DNA from: Leptolyngbya sp. SIO4C1
GTDB lineage: Bacteria; Cyanobacteriota; Cyanobacteriia; Phormidesmidales; Phormidesmidaceae
NCBI GenBank assembly: GCA_010671975.1
Contig: JAAHIA010000362.1
Location: 1-5,120 of the forward strand
Length of the DNA: 5,120 nucleotides
Direction: 5' to 3'
The position numbers and the translations under genes are program-made. This document shows, piece by piece, positions 1 through 5,120 of this stretch (position 1 is its first letter; each line of letters starts with the position of its first letter). The notes below the pieces were generated by a model, which was given only the letters and a program-made list of their open reading frames with translations, was not told the DNA's origin and did not search any database.

Positions 1-105
1 AGCGGGCTGAGATGAAGGATCAGACCCGGTTGCGCCAGCAGGCGGTGCGGTAGCGGGGGGATGGTTGAGCGCATAGGTGGCTTCTAGCCCGTGCACGATG
101 GCCTG
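1..105. repeat. Left arm of a perfect inverted repeat (copy of 301-405)
   Basis: Every base from 1 to 105 is the reverse complement of 405 down to 301, including the run of six G opposite six C. The minus strand of this arm therefore encodes the same 35 residues as codons 71-105 of the large gene. Because the other arm sits inside a continuous reading frame, this arm is the copy. It ends abruptly at 105/106, between codons 5 and 6 of the open frame. It starts at the window edge, so its full length is unknown. Confidence 0.97.
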
Positions 106-2544
106 CGCGATTTGTCGCAGCCTGACAGTTTTGAAAAAGCCGGGTTTGCAATTGAGGCGCAAACTGCGGCGGCTAATGGCGCGCTCAGGGTCTCGGTTAC
201 CTATGGCGAAGCGCTCTACGACAGTCGCCTAGATACTAGCCCGGCGCTGGAGACCATCAAGCGCGAGATACAGGCTCAGCTCCAGCAGTCTCAAACAGCC
301 CAGGCCATCGTGCACGGGCTAGAAGCCACCTATGCGCTCAACCATCCCCCCGCTACCGCACCGCCTGCTGGCGCAACCGGGTCTGATCCTTCATCTCAGC
401 CCGCTCAGCCAGCCGACTCCTCTGGCTCTAATAATGACTTTAGTGGTGCTACCGGTGACTTTAATGGCGCCGGCAGCAAGTTAGACGCTAAGCTGGCAGC
501 TGGCATTGGCACTGGCATACTCGGCGGCAGTGGGTTAGCCCTGCTGATCTGGCGGCGGCGGCGCTATCAGCAGCTAGAACGGCACCAGATCGTGCTTAAG
601 GCGCGGATTACGACACTACTCATGGCCTGTCACGACCTGCTCTCAGGCGATAGCCCTGCCGATACAATTTTGTATAGCCTATTTTCTGCCGCTGGCGGCC
701 AGCAGTATGCTGAGCTAGACCAAGCAGTCCAGACAGGTTTACTGCAGGCGCGGCAGGCGCTTAACCAGGCCTTTATCACACAAGATCAGCTCGCCCAGCG
801 GTCGCCTAAGTGGCCTTGGGATCTCAATCGGCAGGTTAAAAGCTGGGAGACGCTCTACCTGACGCTGATTGGTCAGCAGCTGCACCGCGAAAACCTGACC
901 GACTCAGAACTGCGGGTTGTGCTCGATCCGCTGCAGACGCTAGACGCCTACCGCTGGGAAAATCGGCTGGCCGCCCCGCTCAAGCAGCTGCAGCAAAAGC
1001 TGGCAGAGACACCGCTGGCGATTGAGCTCAAGCTAACGCCGCTGACGGCAGACACTGACTCGCTCGGCATTCTAGGCATGGTTCAGCAGATCAAGGCGCA
1101 AATTGTGCGCCTGCGAGAATCAGAAGTCACTGCACCTAAGCGGCTAGTCGCCCTGCAGCAGTACTGCCAAAAAATTGCGGCTGTTTTGCCCAATGACCTA
1201 GGGCTCTCAGTAGATGACCTACTGGCCGGGGTCCGTCAGCTGCTAGATCATGCGGCAGCCGCTATGGCGCAAACTCGCTTTTTGGAAACGCTGGCTGACT
1301 GCGAGCAGGCCGCCGCTGCGCTGAGCGGGGTGATCGATTACCGCGACGCGATCGCAGCCTACCGCCAGCATCAAACCGAGATTCAGACCCTGCTTGCGGC
1401 TGGGTTTCGCCCCCCTCAGTACGCCACCCAGCAGGCTGCTCTAGAAGACTGTCTAGCCATCGGTCGGCGCGCGATCGCGGCTGGCGACTATGCCACCATC
1501 CCTGACCATCTAGCTGTCCTCTCCCAGCTCGATCGGTCACTACTGCAGCATGTGCGTCAGTGGCAGCAGCGCTATGACCGCAACTGTCAGCAGCTAGAGC
1601 ACCTGCAAGACAGGCTAAGCCAGCTCAGCTCGCTATTAGATAGTGTCACGACCGCAGACTGGCCAGAGCTGCAGCGCTATCCTGCCGATAACTGGCAGAG
1701 CGTCGTTGATAGCTTGCCCACAGCTGAGCGCATTTTACGCGCTGCCGATCGCTCTGAGCTACCGCAAATTGCTGCGCTCAACAGCCTTCAGCAGCAGCGG
1801 CTAGACGTAGCACAGCAGCAGCTTCAGTCTGTCTGTCAGCAGATAGACAGGGCTGAAGGGCAAATTTTACAGGTGCGACAGCAGCTAGAAATGGTGCAAA
1901 CGCTTGCGATCGCGCTCGCCGATTGGATTACTCAGTCTGGCGATCGGCTACGTCAGATTGATGCCTTCTGCTCTAACAAATTTTTTGGTCTGTTTGGCCA
2001 TAGCGAGCCGCAATTACAAACTGCAGCCGCTGCGCTAGATCAGGCACAGCAGCAGGTGCTGCTGCAGCAGTACATGTCCGGACTGGCCAGGCACGATGAA
2101 GCCGGCCATCTAATGCCCAAAGTCTACCTTGGCAAGCTGGTTGAAATGGCTCAGGCCACCGAGCGCCGCGTCAATGACTGGGATGCCGGTAGCGCTGGCC
2201 GCAGCGACTATCGACGTGAGATCGCCCAGATGCCTTCGACCAGAACGATTGAGACGGCCTCTGGGGATGGCATTCACTACCTCTATCAGCAGTTAAATGA
2301 GGCAAAAGCGCTGCTGAAGTCGGCTAGGCGATCAGCTGAGGCTGCCATTCGCCGTGCCCAGCAGCGCCGCCGTGAAGCAGAACGTCGGCATGCAGCTAGC
2401 CGCTCCTCCTACACCAGCTCAGCTTCTAGCCGCTCCTCTCATGCTTCCGGTAGCTCACGCCGATCTAGCCGCAGCGCCTCACACGGGTCTTCATCGCGCC
2501 GGTCGAGCACCGGCTCTTCAAAAGGATCGAGCCGACGCCGCTAG
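91..2544 (+). CDS. Membrane-anchored coiled-coil protein with TPM-like N-terminal remnant and Ser/Arg-rich tail, 5' end missing
   Basis: No function is known to me; numbering is from GTG 91. Residues 6-85 look like the C-terminal half of a TPM domain: the stretch GALRVSVTYGEALYDSRLD is followed by an amphipathic helix ending in AIVHGLEATYAL. A Pro/Ser/Gly-rich linker (about 86-130) leads to one hydrophobic segment (about 134-154), followed by WRRRRY. By the positive-inside rule this puts the TPM-like part outside the cytoplasm and the rest inside. Residues 160-750 are Gln/Leu/Ala-rich and probably form long coiled coils. The last 47 residues hold 24 Ser and 10 Arg and no acidic residue. The GTG at 91 is not a credible start. 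It lies in the inverted repeat (1-105), directly after an in-frame TAG (85-87), so residues 1-5 come from the inverted copy. Native sequence begins at 106. A signal peptide and the first half of the domain should lie upstream in an intact gene. The reading frame is certain; the TPM assignment is moderate, resting on pattern alone. Confidence 0.75.
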   Translation: MHDGLRDLSQPDSFEKAGFAIEAQTAAANGALRVSVTYGEALYDSRLDTSPALETIKREIQAQLQQSQTAQAIVHGLEATYALNHPPATAPPAGATGSDPSSQPAQPADSSGSNNDFSGATGDFNGAGSKLDAKLAAGIGTGILGGSGLALLIWRRRRYQQLERHQIVLKARITTLLMACHDLLSGDSPADTILYSLFSAAGGQQYAELDQAVQTGLLQARQALNQAFITQDQLAQRSPKWPWDLNRQVKSWETLYLTLIGQQLHRENLTDSELRVVLDPLQTLDAYRWENRLAAPLKQLQQKLAETPLAIELKLTPLTADTDSLGILGMVQQIKAQIVRLRESEVTAPKRLVALQQYCQKIAAVLPNDLGLSVDDLLAGVRQLLDHAAAAMAQTRFLETLADCEQAAAALSGVIDYRDAIAAYRQHQTEIQTLLAAGFRPPQYATQQAALEDCLAIGRRAIAAGDYATIPDHLAVLSQLDRSLLQHVRQWQQRYDRNCQQLEHLQDRLSQLSSLLDSVTTADWPELQRYPADNWQSVVDSLPTAERILRAADRSELPQIAALNSLQQQRLDVAQQQLQSVCQQIDRAEGQILQVRQQLEMVQTLAIALADWITQSGDRLRQIDAFCSNKFFGLFGHSEPQLQTAAAALDQAQQQVLLQQYMSGLARHDEAGHLMPKVYLGKLVEMAQATERRVNDWDAGSAGRSDYRREIAQMPSTRTIETASGDGIHYLYQQLNEAKALLKSARRSAEAAIRRAQQRRREAERRHAASRSSYTSSASSRSSHASGSSRRSSRSASHGSSSRRSSTGSSKGSSRRR
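301..405. repeat. Right arm of the perfect inverted repeat (native copy inside the large gene)
   Basis: This arm encodes residues 71-105, the end of the TPM-like part and the start of the Pro/Ser-rich linker, in frame with everything that follows. A 195-bp spacer (106-300) separates it from the left arm. Just past the inner edges the similarity stops, with only scattered matches between 106-115 and the complement of 300-291. The absence of any mismatch over 105 bp means the duplication is very recent or artefactual. Confidence 0.97.
1348..1355. repeat. HIP1 palindrome GCGATCGC
   Basis: This is an exact octameric HIP1 site inside the coiled-coil coding region. HIP1 is over-represented in many cyanobacterial genomes, so it supports the taxonomic reading. 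Confidence 0.85.
1471..1478. repeat. HIP1 palindrome GCGATCGC
   Basis: This is the second exact HIP1 octamer in the large gene, 123 bp after the first. It is flanked by further GC-alternating sequence. Confidence 0.85.
1906..1913. repeat. HIP1 palindrome GCGATCGC
   Basis: This is the third exact HIP1 octamer in the large gene, in the codons for Ala-Ile-Ala of the coiled-coil region. Confidence 0.85.
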
Positions 2545-2572
2545 CAGCCAAAGGCTTCAGACTTCAGAATAA

Positions 2573-2645
2573 AGCTGGTGACAAGACTCGAACTTGCGAC
2601 CGGCTGATTACAAATCAGCTGCTCTACCAACTGAGCTACACCAGC
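2573..2645 (-). tRNA. tRNA-Thr (anticodon UGU)
   Basis: Read on the minus strand, the cloverleaf is complete. The acceptor GCTGGTG pairs perfectly with CACCAGC. The D arm is GCTC/GAGC, and the anticodon stem GCTGA/TCAGC encloses the loop TTTGTAA with anticodon TGT. The five-base variable loop is CGGTC. The T arm is GCAAG/CTTGT with loop TTCGAGT and one G-U pair. The body is 72 nt (2645 to 2574) and the discriminator at 2573 is U. CCA is not encoded: TTATT follows. The gene ends 28 bp from the stop codon of the convergent large gene and lies 90 bp downstream of the response regulator on the same strand. Confidence 0.97.
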
Positions 2646-2663
2646 AATGTTCAGCAGTTACTT

Positions 2664-2693
2664 AATATAGCAAACCCTGAAGCAGCCTGTCAC
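2664..2693 (-). promoter_or_regulatory. Sigma70-type promoter of tRNA-Thr
   Basis: On the minus strand, GTGACA (2693-2688, five of six matches to TTGACA) is followed after 18 bp by TATATT (2669-2664, five of six matches to TATAAT). The -10 box ends 18 nt before the first base of the tRNA, which predicts a leader of roughly ten bases. The element lies beyond the response regulator's stop codon, so the tRNA need not depend on read-through. No start site has been measured. Confidence 0.6.
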
Positions 2694-2735
2694 TGCACCG
2701 ATATGCCGCATCTGCTGCCCCCTGCCGCCCGCAGC

Positions 2736-3383
2736 TTAGGCCTTGTTGTTCTCAATTGCCCAGCGGGCCAGCTCAGTGCGATTGTGCAAGCCGGTCTTGC
2801 CGAGCATGTTACTGACGTGGCTTTCAATGGTTCGCTGACTGACTTTAAGCTCGTCTGCGATTTCGCGATTGGCCATGCCTCTGGCCACAAACTGAACCAC
2901 TTTTAGCTCAGTAGGCGTCAGCTCAACGTCGAACGGTACCTGAATGGTGGGGGCTGCTCCCGCTCCTTTATTGTTGTGCTGAATCAATCGCGAAGCTTGC
3001 TTTAGAGAAGATTCAACCTGAGCCACTAGCTCCTCTGGTTCAAACGGCTTCACCATATAGACATCGGCGCCTGTAGAAAGCCCCTTGACCCGATCCTGGC
3101 TTTGCCCCTTGGCTGATAAAAACAAAATTGGAATCCAGCTTTTACTTGCGTCGTGGCGAATTTGCTCAACAAACGCATAGCCGTCCATTTCCGGCATCAT
3201 GACATCACAGATAATCATATCTGGGACCAAATTGCCCAGAATATCTAAAGCTTCTCGTCCGTTGCCGGCTGTAACTACCTGATATCCGCGAAATTCTAGA
3301 TAATCTTTGACTAGCAAAATGAGATTGGGATCGTCATCAATCAGCAGTAACTTCTTTTGATCCCCTGCGGTAGCGTCTTTCAT
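2736..3383 (-). CDS. NarL/LuxR-family response regulator, Ycf29/Rre1-like
   Basis: This is a DNA-binding two-component response regulator of 215 residues, a normal full length. The receiver domain spans about residues 10-130. It shows the acidic pair D16/D17 in LLLIDDDP, the phosphoacceptor D60 in IICDVMMPEMDGY, the switch residue S90 in FLSAKG, Y109, and K112 in VKPFEPEEL. A Gly/Ala-rich linker (about 131-148) leads to a LuxR-type helix-turn-helix at about 154-212. It reads LTPTELKVVQFVARG, then ANREIADELKVSQRTIESHVSNM, then TGLHNRTELARWA. The FLSAKGQSQDRVKG region resembles plastid and cyanobacterial Ycf29; in Synechocystis the comparable regulator is Rre1, a partner of sensor kinase Hik2. 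No kinase gene is nearby, as is common in cyanobacteria. The ATG at 3383 puts the receiver ten residues in and has no well-spaced Shine-Dalgarno. Which Ycf29-type paralogue this is cannot be settled here. Confidence 0.93.
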   Translation of the reverse strand: MKDATAGDQKKLLLIDDDPNLILLVKDYLEFRGYQVVTAGNGREALDILGNLVPDMIICDVMMPEMDGYAFVEQIRHDASKSWIPILFLSAKGQSQDRVKGLSTGADVYMVKPFEPEELVAQVESSLKQASRLIQHNNKGAGAAPTIQVPFDVELTPTELKVVQFVARGMANREIADELKVSQRTIESHVSNMLGKTGLHNRTELARWAIENNKA

Positions 3384-3702
3384 ACCTTGTGCTTATCTGC
3401 GTAAAGTCGTATAGGGTGGAGGTGGAGATAGTAAATGCCAATGAATTTTAGCTAGGTTTTAACAATCTCAATAGTTGAATGCGTAAAAGGCTATGTATTC
3501 ACCACTGTCGATGATACTGTATGGATTCCGATACATTAGCTGTCCTTTGTGAAATCCGATTAAATTTATAGCAGTGCCCTCGGCTTAGCTTGAAATTGGC
3601 TTGGTTTAAGCCGTAGGAGTGCTACGTACTACGCATGATGTTTCTGCTGAGATTGTCAAATCAAGTGTGCCCAGAAGATCAATAAGATCACCGAGCATAC
3701 GG
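3384..3702. other. Gene-free spacer between ferredoxin and response regulator genes
   Basis: This 319-bp stretch is visibly richer in A+T than the flanking genes and has stops in all frames. It should contain the 3' end of the ferredoxin transcript and the promoter of the response regulator, both on the minus strand. Two weak minus-strand promoter candidates are visible. TATAAA (3570-3565) lacks a good -35. TAAAAT (3450-3445) has TTGAGA only 15 bp upstream. Neither is convincing. It also holds a cluster of small inverted repeats (3581-3626), an interrupted palindrome TGTAT/ATACA (3518-3535) and two near-copies of AAGATCA (3675-3690). No terminator with a clear T-run is present. Confidence 0.6.
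3581..3626. repeat. Cluster of overlapping, mutually exclusive inverted repeats
   Basis: CGGCTTA (3581-3587) can pair with TAAGCCG (3607-3613) across 19 bases. The same right arm can instead pair with the closer GGCTT (3598-3602), giving a 5-bp stem over a 5-base loop. Immediately beyond, CGTAG (3612-3616) pairs with CTACG (3622-3626) over GAGTG. The three stems share bases and cannot all form together. They lie about 80-125 bp past the ferredoxin stop codon on its strand. They could be a weak terminator or an RNA switch-like element, or chance. Confidence 0.3.
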
Positions 3703-4140
3703 TCAATTTTTTGGATTGGGCAGCGGGTGCTGCAAAAATGCATAGTCTTCGACTATTTGGTTGTTGATCAGATGTGATTGGATAATCTGCTCAATCACGT
3801 CTGGAGTGGCGCTGTGATACCAAACACCGTCTGGGTAGATCACCATAATCGGACCCTGCTGGCAGACGCGCAGGCAGTTTGCCTTGGTGCGAAAAACACA
3901 GGCTGGCCGTTCGGCAGTCGGTATGTCTAGCTTTAAGGTCTTAAGGCGATTCTTCAAATAGTTCCAGGCTTCGATACTGGCTGCCTTGTCGCAGCATTTT
4001 GGCTTAGTCTGGTCGGCGCATAAAAAAATGTGTCGCTGAATCTGCGGCAGCGCTAAGCTTTCTACACAGGCCGCTAGCGTTTCTGACAGCGCTTCTGGCG
4101 TTTCTGGCGTTTCTGATAGGGGAGGCTGGGAAGGGGACAT
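3703..4140 (-). CDS. (2Fe-2S) thioredoxin-like ferredoxin domain protein
   Basis: This 145-residue protein carries a thioredoxin-fold [2Fe-2S] ferredoxin domain at about residues 35-130. Candidate cluster ligands are C41 in FLCADQTKPKCC, C49 or C50, and the pair C89/C93 in CLRVCQQGP. C81 is an extra cysteine. The segment after the second pair, IMVIYPDGVWYHSATPDVIEQII, is the usual end of this fold, and the tail VEDYAFLQHPL resembles the cyanobacterial versions. Such proteins are soluble electron carriers or cluster-binding proteins. The specific partner is unknown. The first 30 residues are acidic, Pro/Thr/Glu-rich and encoded by a short tandem repeat, so they are probably a disordered extension. 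The ATG at 4140 gives the whole extension and lacks a clear Shine-Dalgarno; a later start cannot be excluded. It is divergent from the SAM hydrolase. Confidence 0.92.
   Translation of the reverse strand: MSPSQPPLSETPETPEALSETLAACVESLALPQIQRHIFLCADQTKPKCCDKAASIEAWNYLKNRLKTLKLDIPTAERPACVFRTKANCLRVCQQGPIMVIYPDGVWYHSATPDVIEQIIQSHLINNQIVEDYAFLQHPLPNPKN
4081..4119. repeat. Short tandem repeat in the ferredoxin gene's 5' coding region
   Basis: On the plus strand TTCTG recurs at 4081, 4093, 4102 and 4111. Two units are identical nonamers TTCTGGCGT, flanked by a 12-base and a 9-base variant. On the coding strand this gives Ser-Glu-Thr / Pro-Glu-Thr / Pro-Glu-Ala units, near residues 9-21. All units are multiples of three, so changes in copy number keep the frame. 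Confidence 0.7.
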
Positions 4141-4196
4141 GCGCTCGGCTGGCTATGGCGGTGTTTGCTGCAGCGTTTACTGGTATTGACTGACGT
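4141..4196. promoter_or_regulatory. Divergent control region of ferredoxin and SAM hydrolase genes
   Basis: Only 56 bp separate the two divergent ATG codons, so promoters and leaders must overlap each other or the coding sequences. An extended-type TGGTATTGA (4181-4189) sits just before the hydrolase ATG, but its -35 is poor and it would make a nearly leaderless message. No good hexamer pair is visible toward the ferredoxin gene, and neither start has a Shine-Dalgarno. The assignment rests on gene arrangement. Confidence 0.45.
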
Positions 4197-4994
4197 ATGG
4201 CTACTATCACTTTGCTGACTGATTTTGGCACGCAGGATGCTTATGTCGGCAGTATGAAAGGGGTCATTGCCCAAATCAACCCTAGCGCATTGATGGTTGA
4301 CTTAACCCATCAGATTGCCCCTCAGGATATTCTGGCCGCTCGGTTTGTTTGGCTGCATAGCTATCCGTATTTTCCCGTCGGTACGGTGCATCTAGCCGTC
4401 GTAGATCCCGGGGTAGGGACGCAGCGACGCGCGATCGCAGCCGAGTTTGATCGAGGCTTTTTGGTTGGGCCTGACAACGGCCTGCTCGCGAGCGCCTTGG
4501 CTCAAGTGGGTGACTATGAGGCGGTTGAGCTAACCAATCCTGACTACTGGCTGACGCCCCATCCCAGCCAAACCTTTCACGGGCGCGACATTTTTGCACC
4601 GGCAGCCGCTCACCTATCGCGCGGGGTAGCGCTGCAGGCGTTAGGTAAGCCAGCAGTATCGCTGGCTCCACTTGAGCTGCCGGCCTGTCAGCCGATCGAG
4701 AACGGCATTGAAGGCAGCATTCAATATGTCGATCGCTTTGGCAATCTGATTACCAATATTCCAGCAGCGCAGGTCTCTGAGCGCGCCTGGACGATCACCT
4801 GCCATCAGCAAACGGTTACCAGTCAGGCCACCTACGGTGCGGTTGCTTACGGTCATTTGCTCAGCCTGATTGGCAGCCACGGCTGGGTAGAAATTGCTGT
4901 TAACGGCGGCAGCGCCGCCCGGGCTCTAGAGGCGGCAGTTCGCGATACCGTTAGGCTTTTCTTTCACCGTGAGTCGGACAGGGCGGTGCCTTAA
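4197..4994 (+). CDS. S-adenosyl-L-methionine hydrolase (adenosine-forming), DUF62 family
   Basis: This enzyme uses hydroxide to split S-adenosylmethionine into adenosine and L-methionine. The 265-residue length is typical of the family. The N-terminal domain starts at once with ITLLTDFGTQDAYVG, where D10 lies in the substrate pocket. It continues with VDLTHQI (34-40) and the signature VVDPGVGTQRRAI, in which D70 and R77 or R78 correspond to the catalytic Asp and Arg of archaeal homologues. GPDNGLL (91-97) follows, then TFHGRDIFAPAAAHL, where H128 completes the Asp-Arg-His set. The smaller C-terminal domain carries VDRFGNLITNI (178-188) and YGHLLSLIGSHGWVEIAVNGGSA. It lacks the extra loop that marks the fluorinase/chlorinase relatives, so hydrolysis rather than halogenation is expected. 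ATG 4197 fits the family's N-terminus exactly. Its physiological role is unclear, perhaps lowering excess SAM. The last 44 bp overlap a convergent gene. Confidence 0.95.
   Translation: MATITLLTDFGTQDAYVGSMKGVIAQINPSALMVDLTHQIAPQDILAARFVWLHSYPYFPVGTVHLAVVDPGVGTQRRAIAAEFDRGFLVGPDNGLLASALAQVGDYEAVELTNPDYWLTPHPSQTFHGRDIFAPAAAHLSRGVALQALGKPAVSLAPLELPACQPIENGIEGSIQYVDRFGNLITNIPAAQVSERAWTITCHQQTVTSQATYGAVAYGHLLSLIGSHGWVEIAVNGGSAARALEAAVRDTVRLFFHRESDRAVP
4431..4438. repeat. HIP1 palindrome GCGATCGC
   Basis: This exact HIP1 octamer lies in the SAM hydrolase gene, encoding part of RRAIAAE just after the catalytic-site region. Confidence 0.85.
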
Positions 4995-5118
4995 GACTGC
5001 GGTCCAGCCAGCCTACCGTCTGTGAAAATCGCGTCAGCGCCTCTTCAGGCTGATCTTTAAGCAAATAGACTAGTGCTGCTGCGGCCTGCTCCTGAGGTCG
5101 GGCCTCAGCGCGAACCGC
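4951..5118 (-). CDS. C-terminal end of a small conserved-looking hypothetical protein, partial
   Basis: An open minus-strand frame enters from the right edge and ends with TAA at 4953-4951. It supplies 55 codons and no start codon, so the gene continues beyond 5120. The peptide begins AVRAEARPQEQAAAALVYLL, continues with a second helix around PEEALTRFSQTVGWLDRSL, and ends in a Pro/Cys/His motif PPCPTHG plus a short basic tail. Two amphipathic helices with Ala/Leu spacing suggest a small helical protein, perhaps with a TPR-like hairpin. I recognise no family with certainty. It reads as real coding sequence, since the other two minus-strand frames meet stops quickly, but 55 codons is modest evidence. 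Its final 44 bp (4951-4994) overlap the 3' end of the SAM hydrolase gene tail-to-tail. Confidence 0.65.
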   Translation of the reverse strand, partial: AVRAEARPQEQAAAALVYLLKDQPEEALTRFSQTVGWLDRSLKAPPCPTHGERKA

Positions 5119-5120
5119 CA

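Noticed and set aside
1262..1540. Minus-strand open frame of 92 codons inside the large gene
   Set aside because: It is Arg/Gly/Ser-rich with no domain pattern and lies wholly opposite a convincing coding frame; it is a GC-driven shadow.
2546..2556. Hairpin AGCC-AAA-GGCT between the large gene and the tRNA as a terminator
   Set aside because: The stem has only four pairs and no T-run follows on either strand.
2354..2572. Plus-strand open frame of 72 codons running past the large gene's stop
   Set aside because: It is a second-frame reading of the Ser/Arg tail. Its Ala-rich product reflects the shifted codons, and it ends at the edge of the tRNA.
2573..2645. tRNA 3' end as an integration site for a mobile element
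   Set aside because: No integrase gene and no direct repeat of the tRNA 3' end are visible in the window; the flanking genes look like ordinary core genes.
3519..3534. NtcA-like site GTA...TAC in the spacer
   Set aside because: The half-sites are ten bases apart rather than eight, and no suitably placed -10 box follows. GTA...TAC at 3613-3625 is also mis-spaced.
3493..3552. Possible 19-residue small ORF on the plus strand
   Set aside because: It has no ribosome binding site and no codon or composition signal; chance readily explains it.
4282..4671. Minus-strand open frame of 129 codons opposite the SAM hydrolase
   Set aside because: The plus strand carries every family motif of the hydrolase. 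The minus product is Arg/Pro-rich with no recognisable feature.
4197..4994. Fluorinase or chlorinase rather than SAM hydrolase
   Set aside because: The sequence lacks the extra loop typical of the halogenases and has the Asp-Arg-His pattern of the hydrolases.

Overview
The window looks like a chromosomal stretch from a cyanobacterium. It has four GCGATCGC palindromes (HIP1 motif) in 5.1 kb, a Ycf29/Rre1-like response regulator, a cyanobacterial-style (2Fe-2S) thioredoxin-like ferredoxin and a tRNA-Thr(UGU) with no encoded CCA. Base composition is moderately GC-rich. I cannot name the genus.

Layout: 1-2544 holds a large plus-strand gene for a membrane-anchored coiled-coil protein. Its first half looks like the C-terminal part of a TPM-type domain, and it ends in a Ser/Arg-rich tail. 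Its true 5' end is missing, because bases 1-105 are a perfect inverted copy of bases 301-405, inside the same gene. On the minus strand follow tRNA-Thr(UGU) (2573-2645) with its own promoter, and a NarL/LuxR-type response regulator (2736-3383). Bases 3384-3702 are a gene-free, AT-richer spacer with small overlapping inverted repeats. A minus-strand ferredoxin-domain gene (3703-4140) is divergent, across 56 bp, from a plus-strand S-adenosylmethionine hydrolase (4197-4994). The 3' end of that gene overlaps by 44 bp the end of a convergent minus-strand gene, of which only the last 55 codons are in the window.

The genes do not form one obvious pathway. The response regulator and tRNA lie in the same direction and could share read-through, but the tRNA has a good promoter of its own. 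The ferredoxin and the SAM hydrolase share a short divergent control region, which is the only strong hint of coordinated expression. I see no mobile element, CRISPR array, toxin-antitoxin pair or defence system.

The most unusual feature is the long perfect inverted repeat at the left edge. The simplest reading is a fold-back chimera at a contig end. A real inverted duplication that truncates the gene is the alternative. I did not find convincing evidence of an undescribed system.
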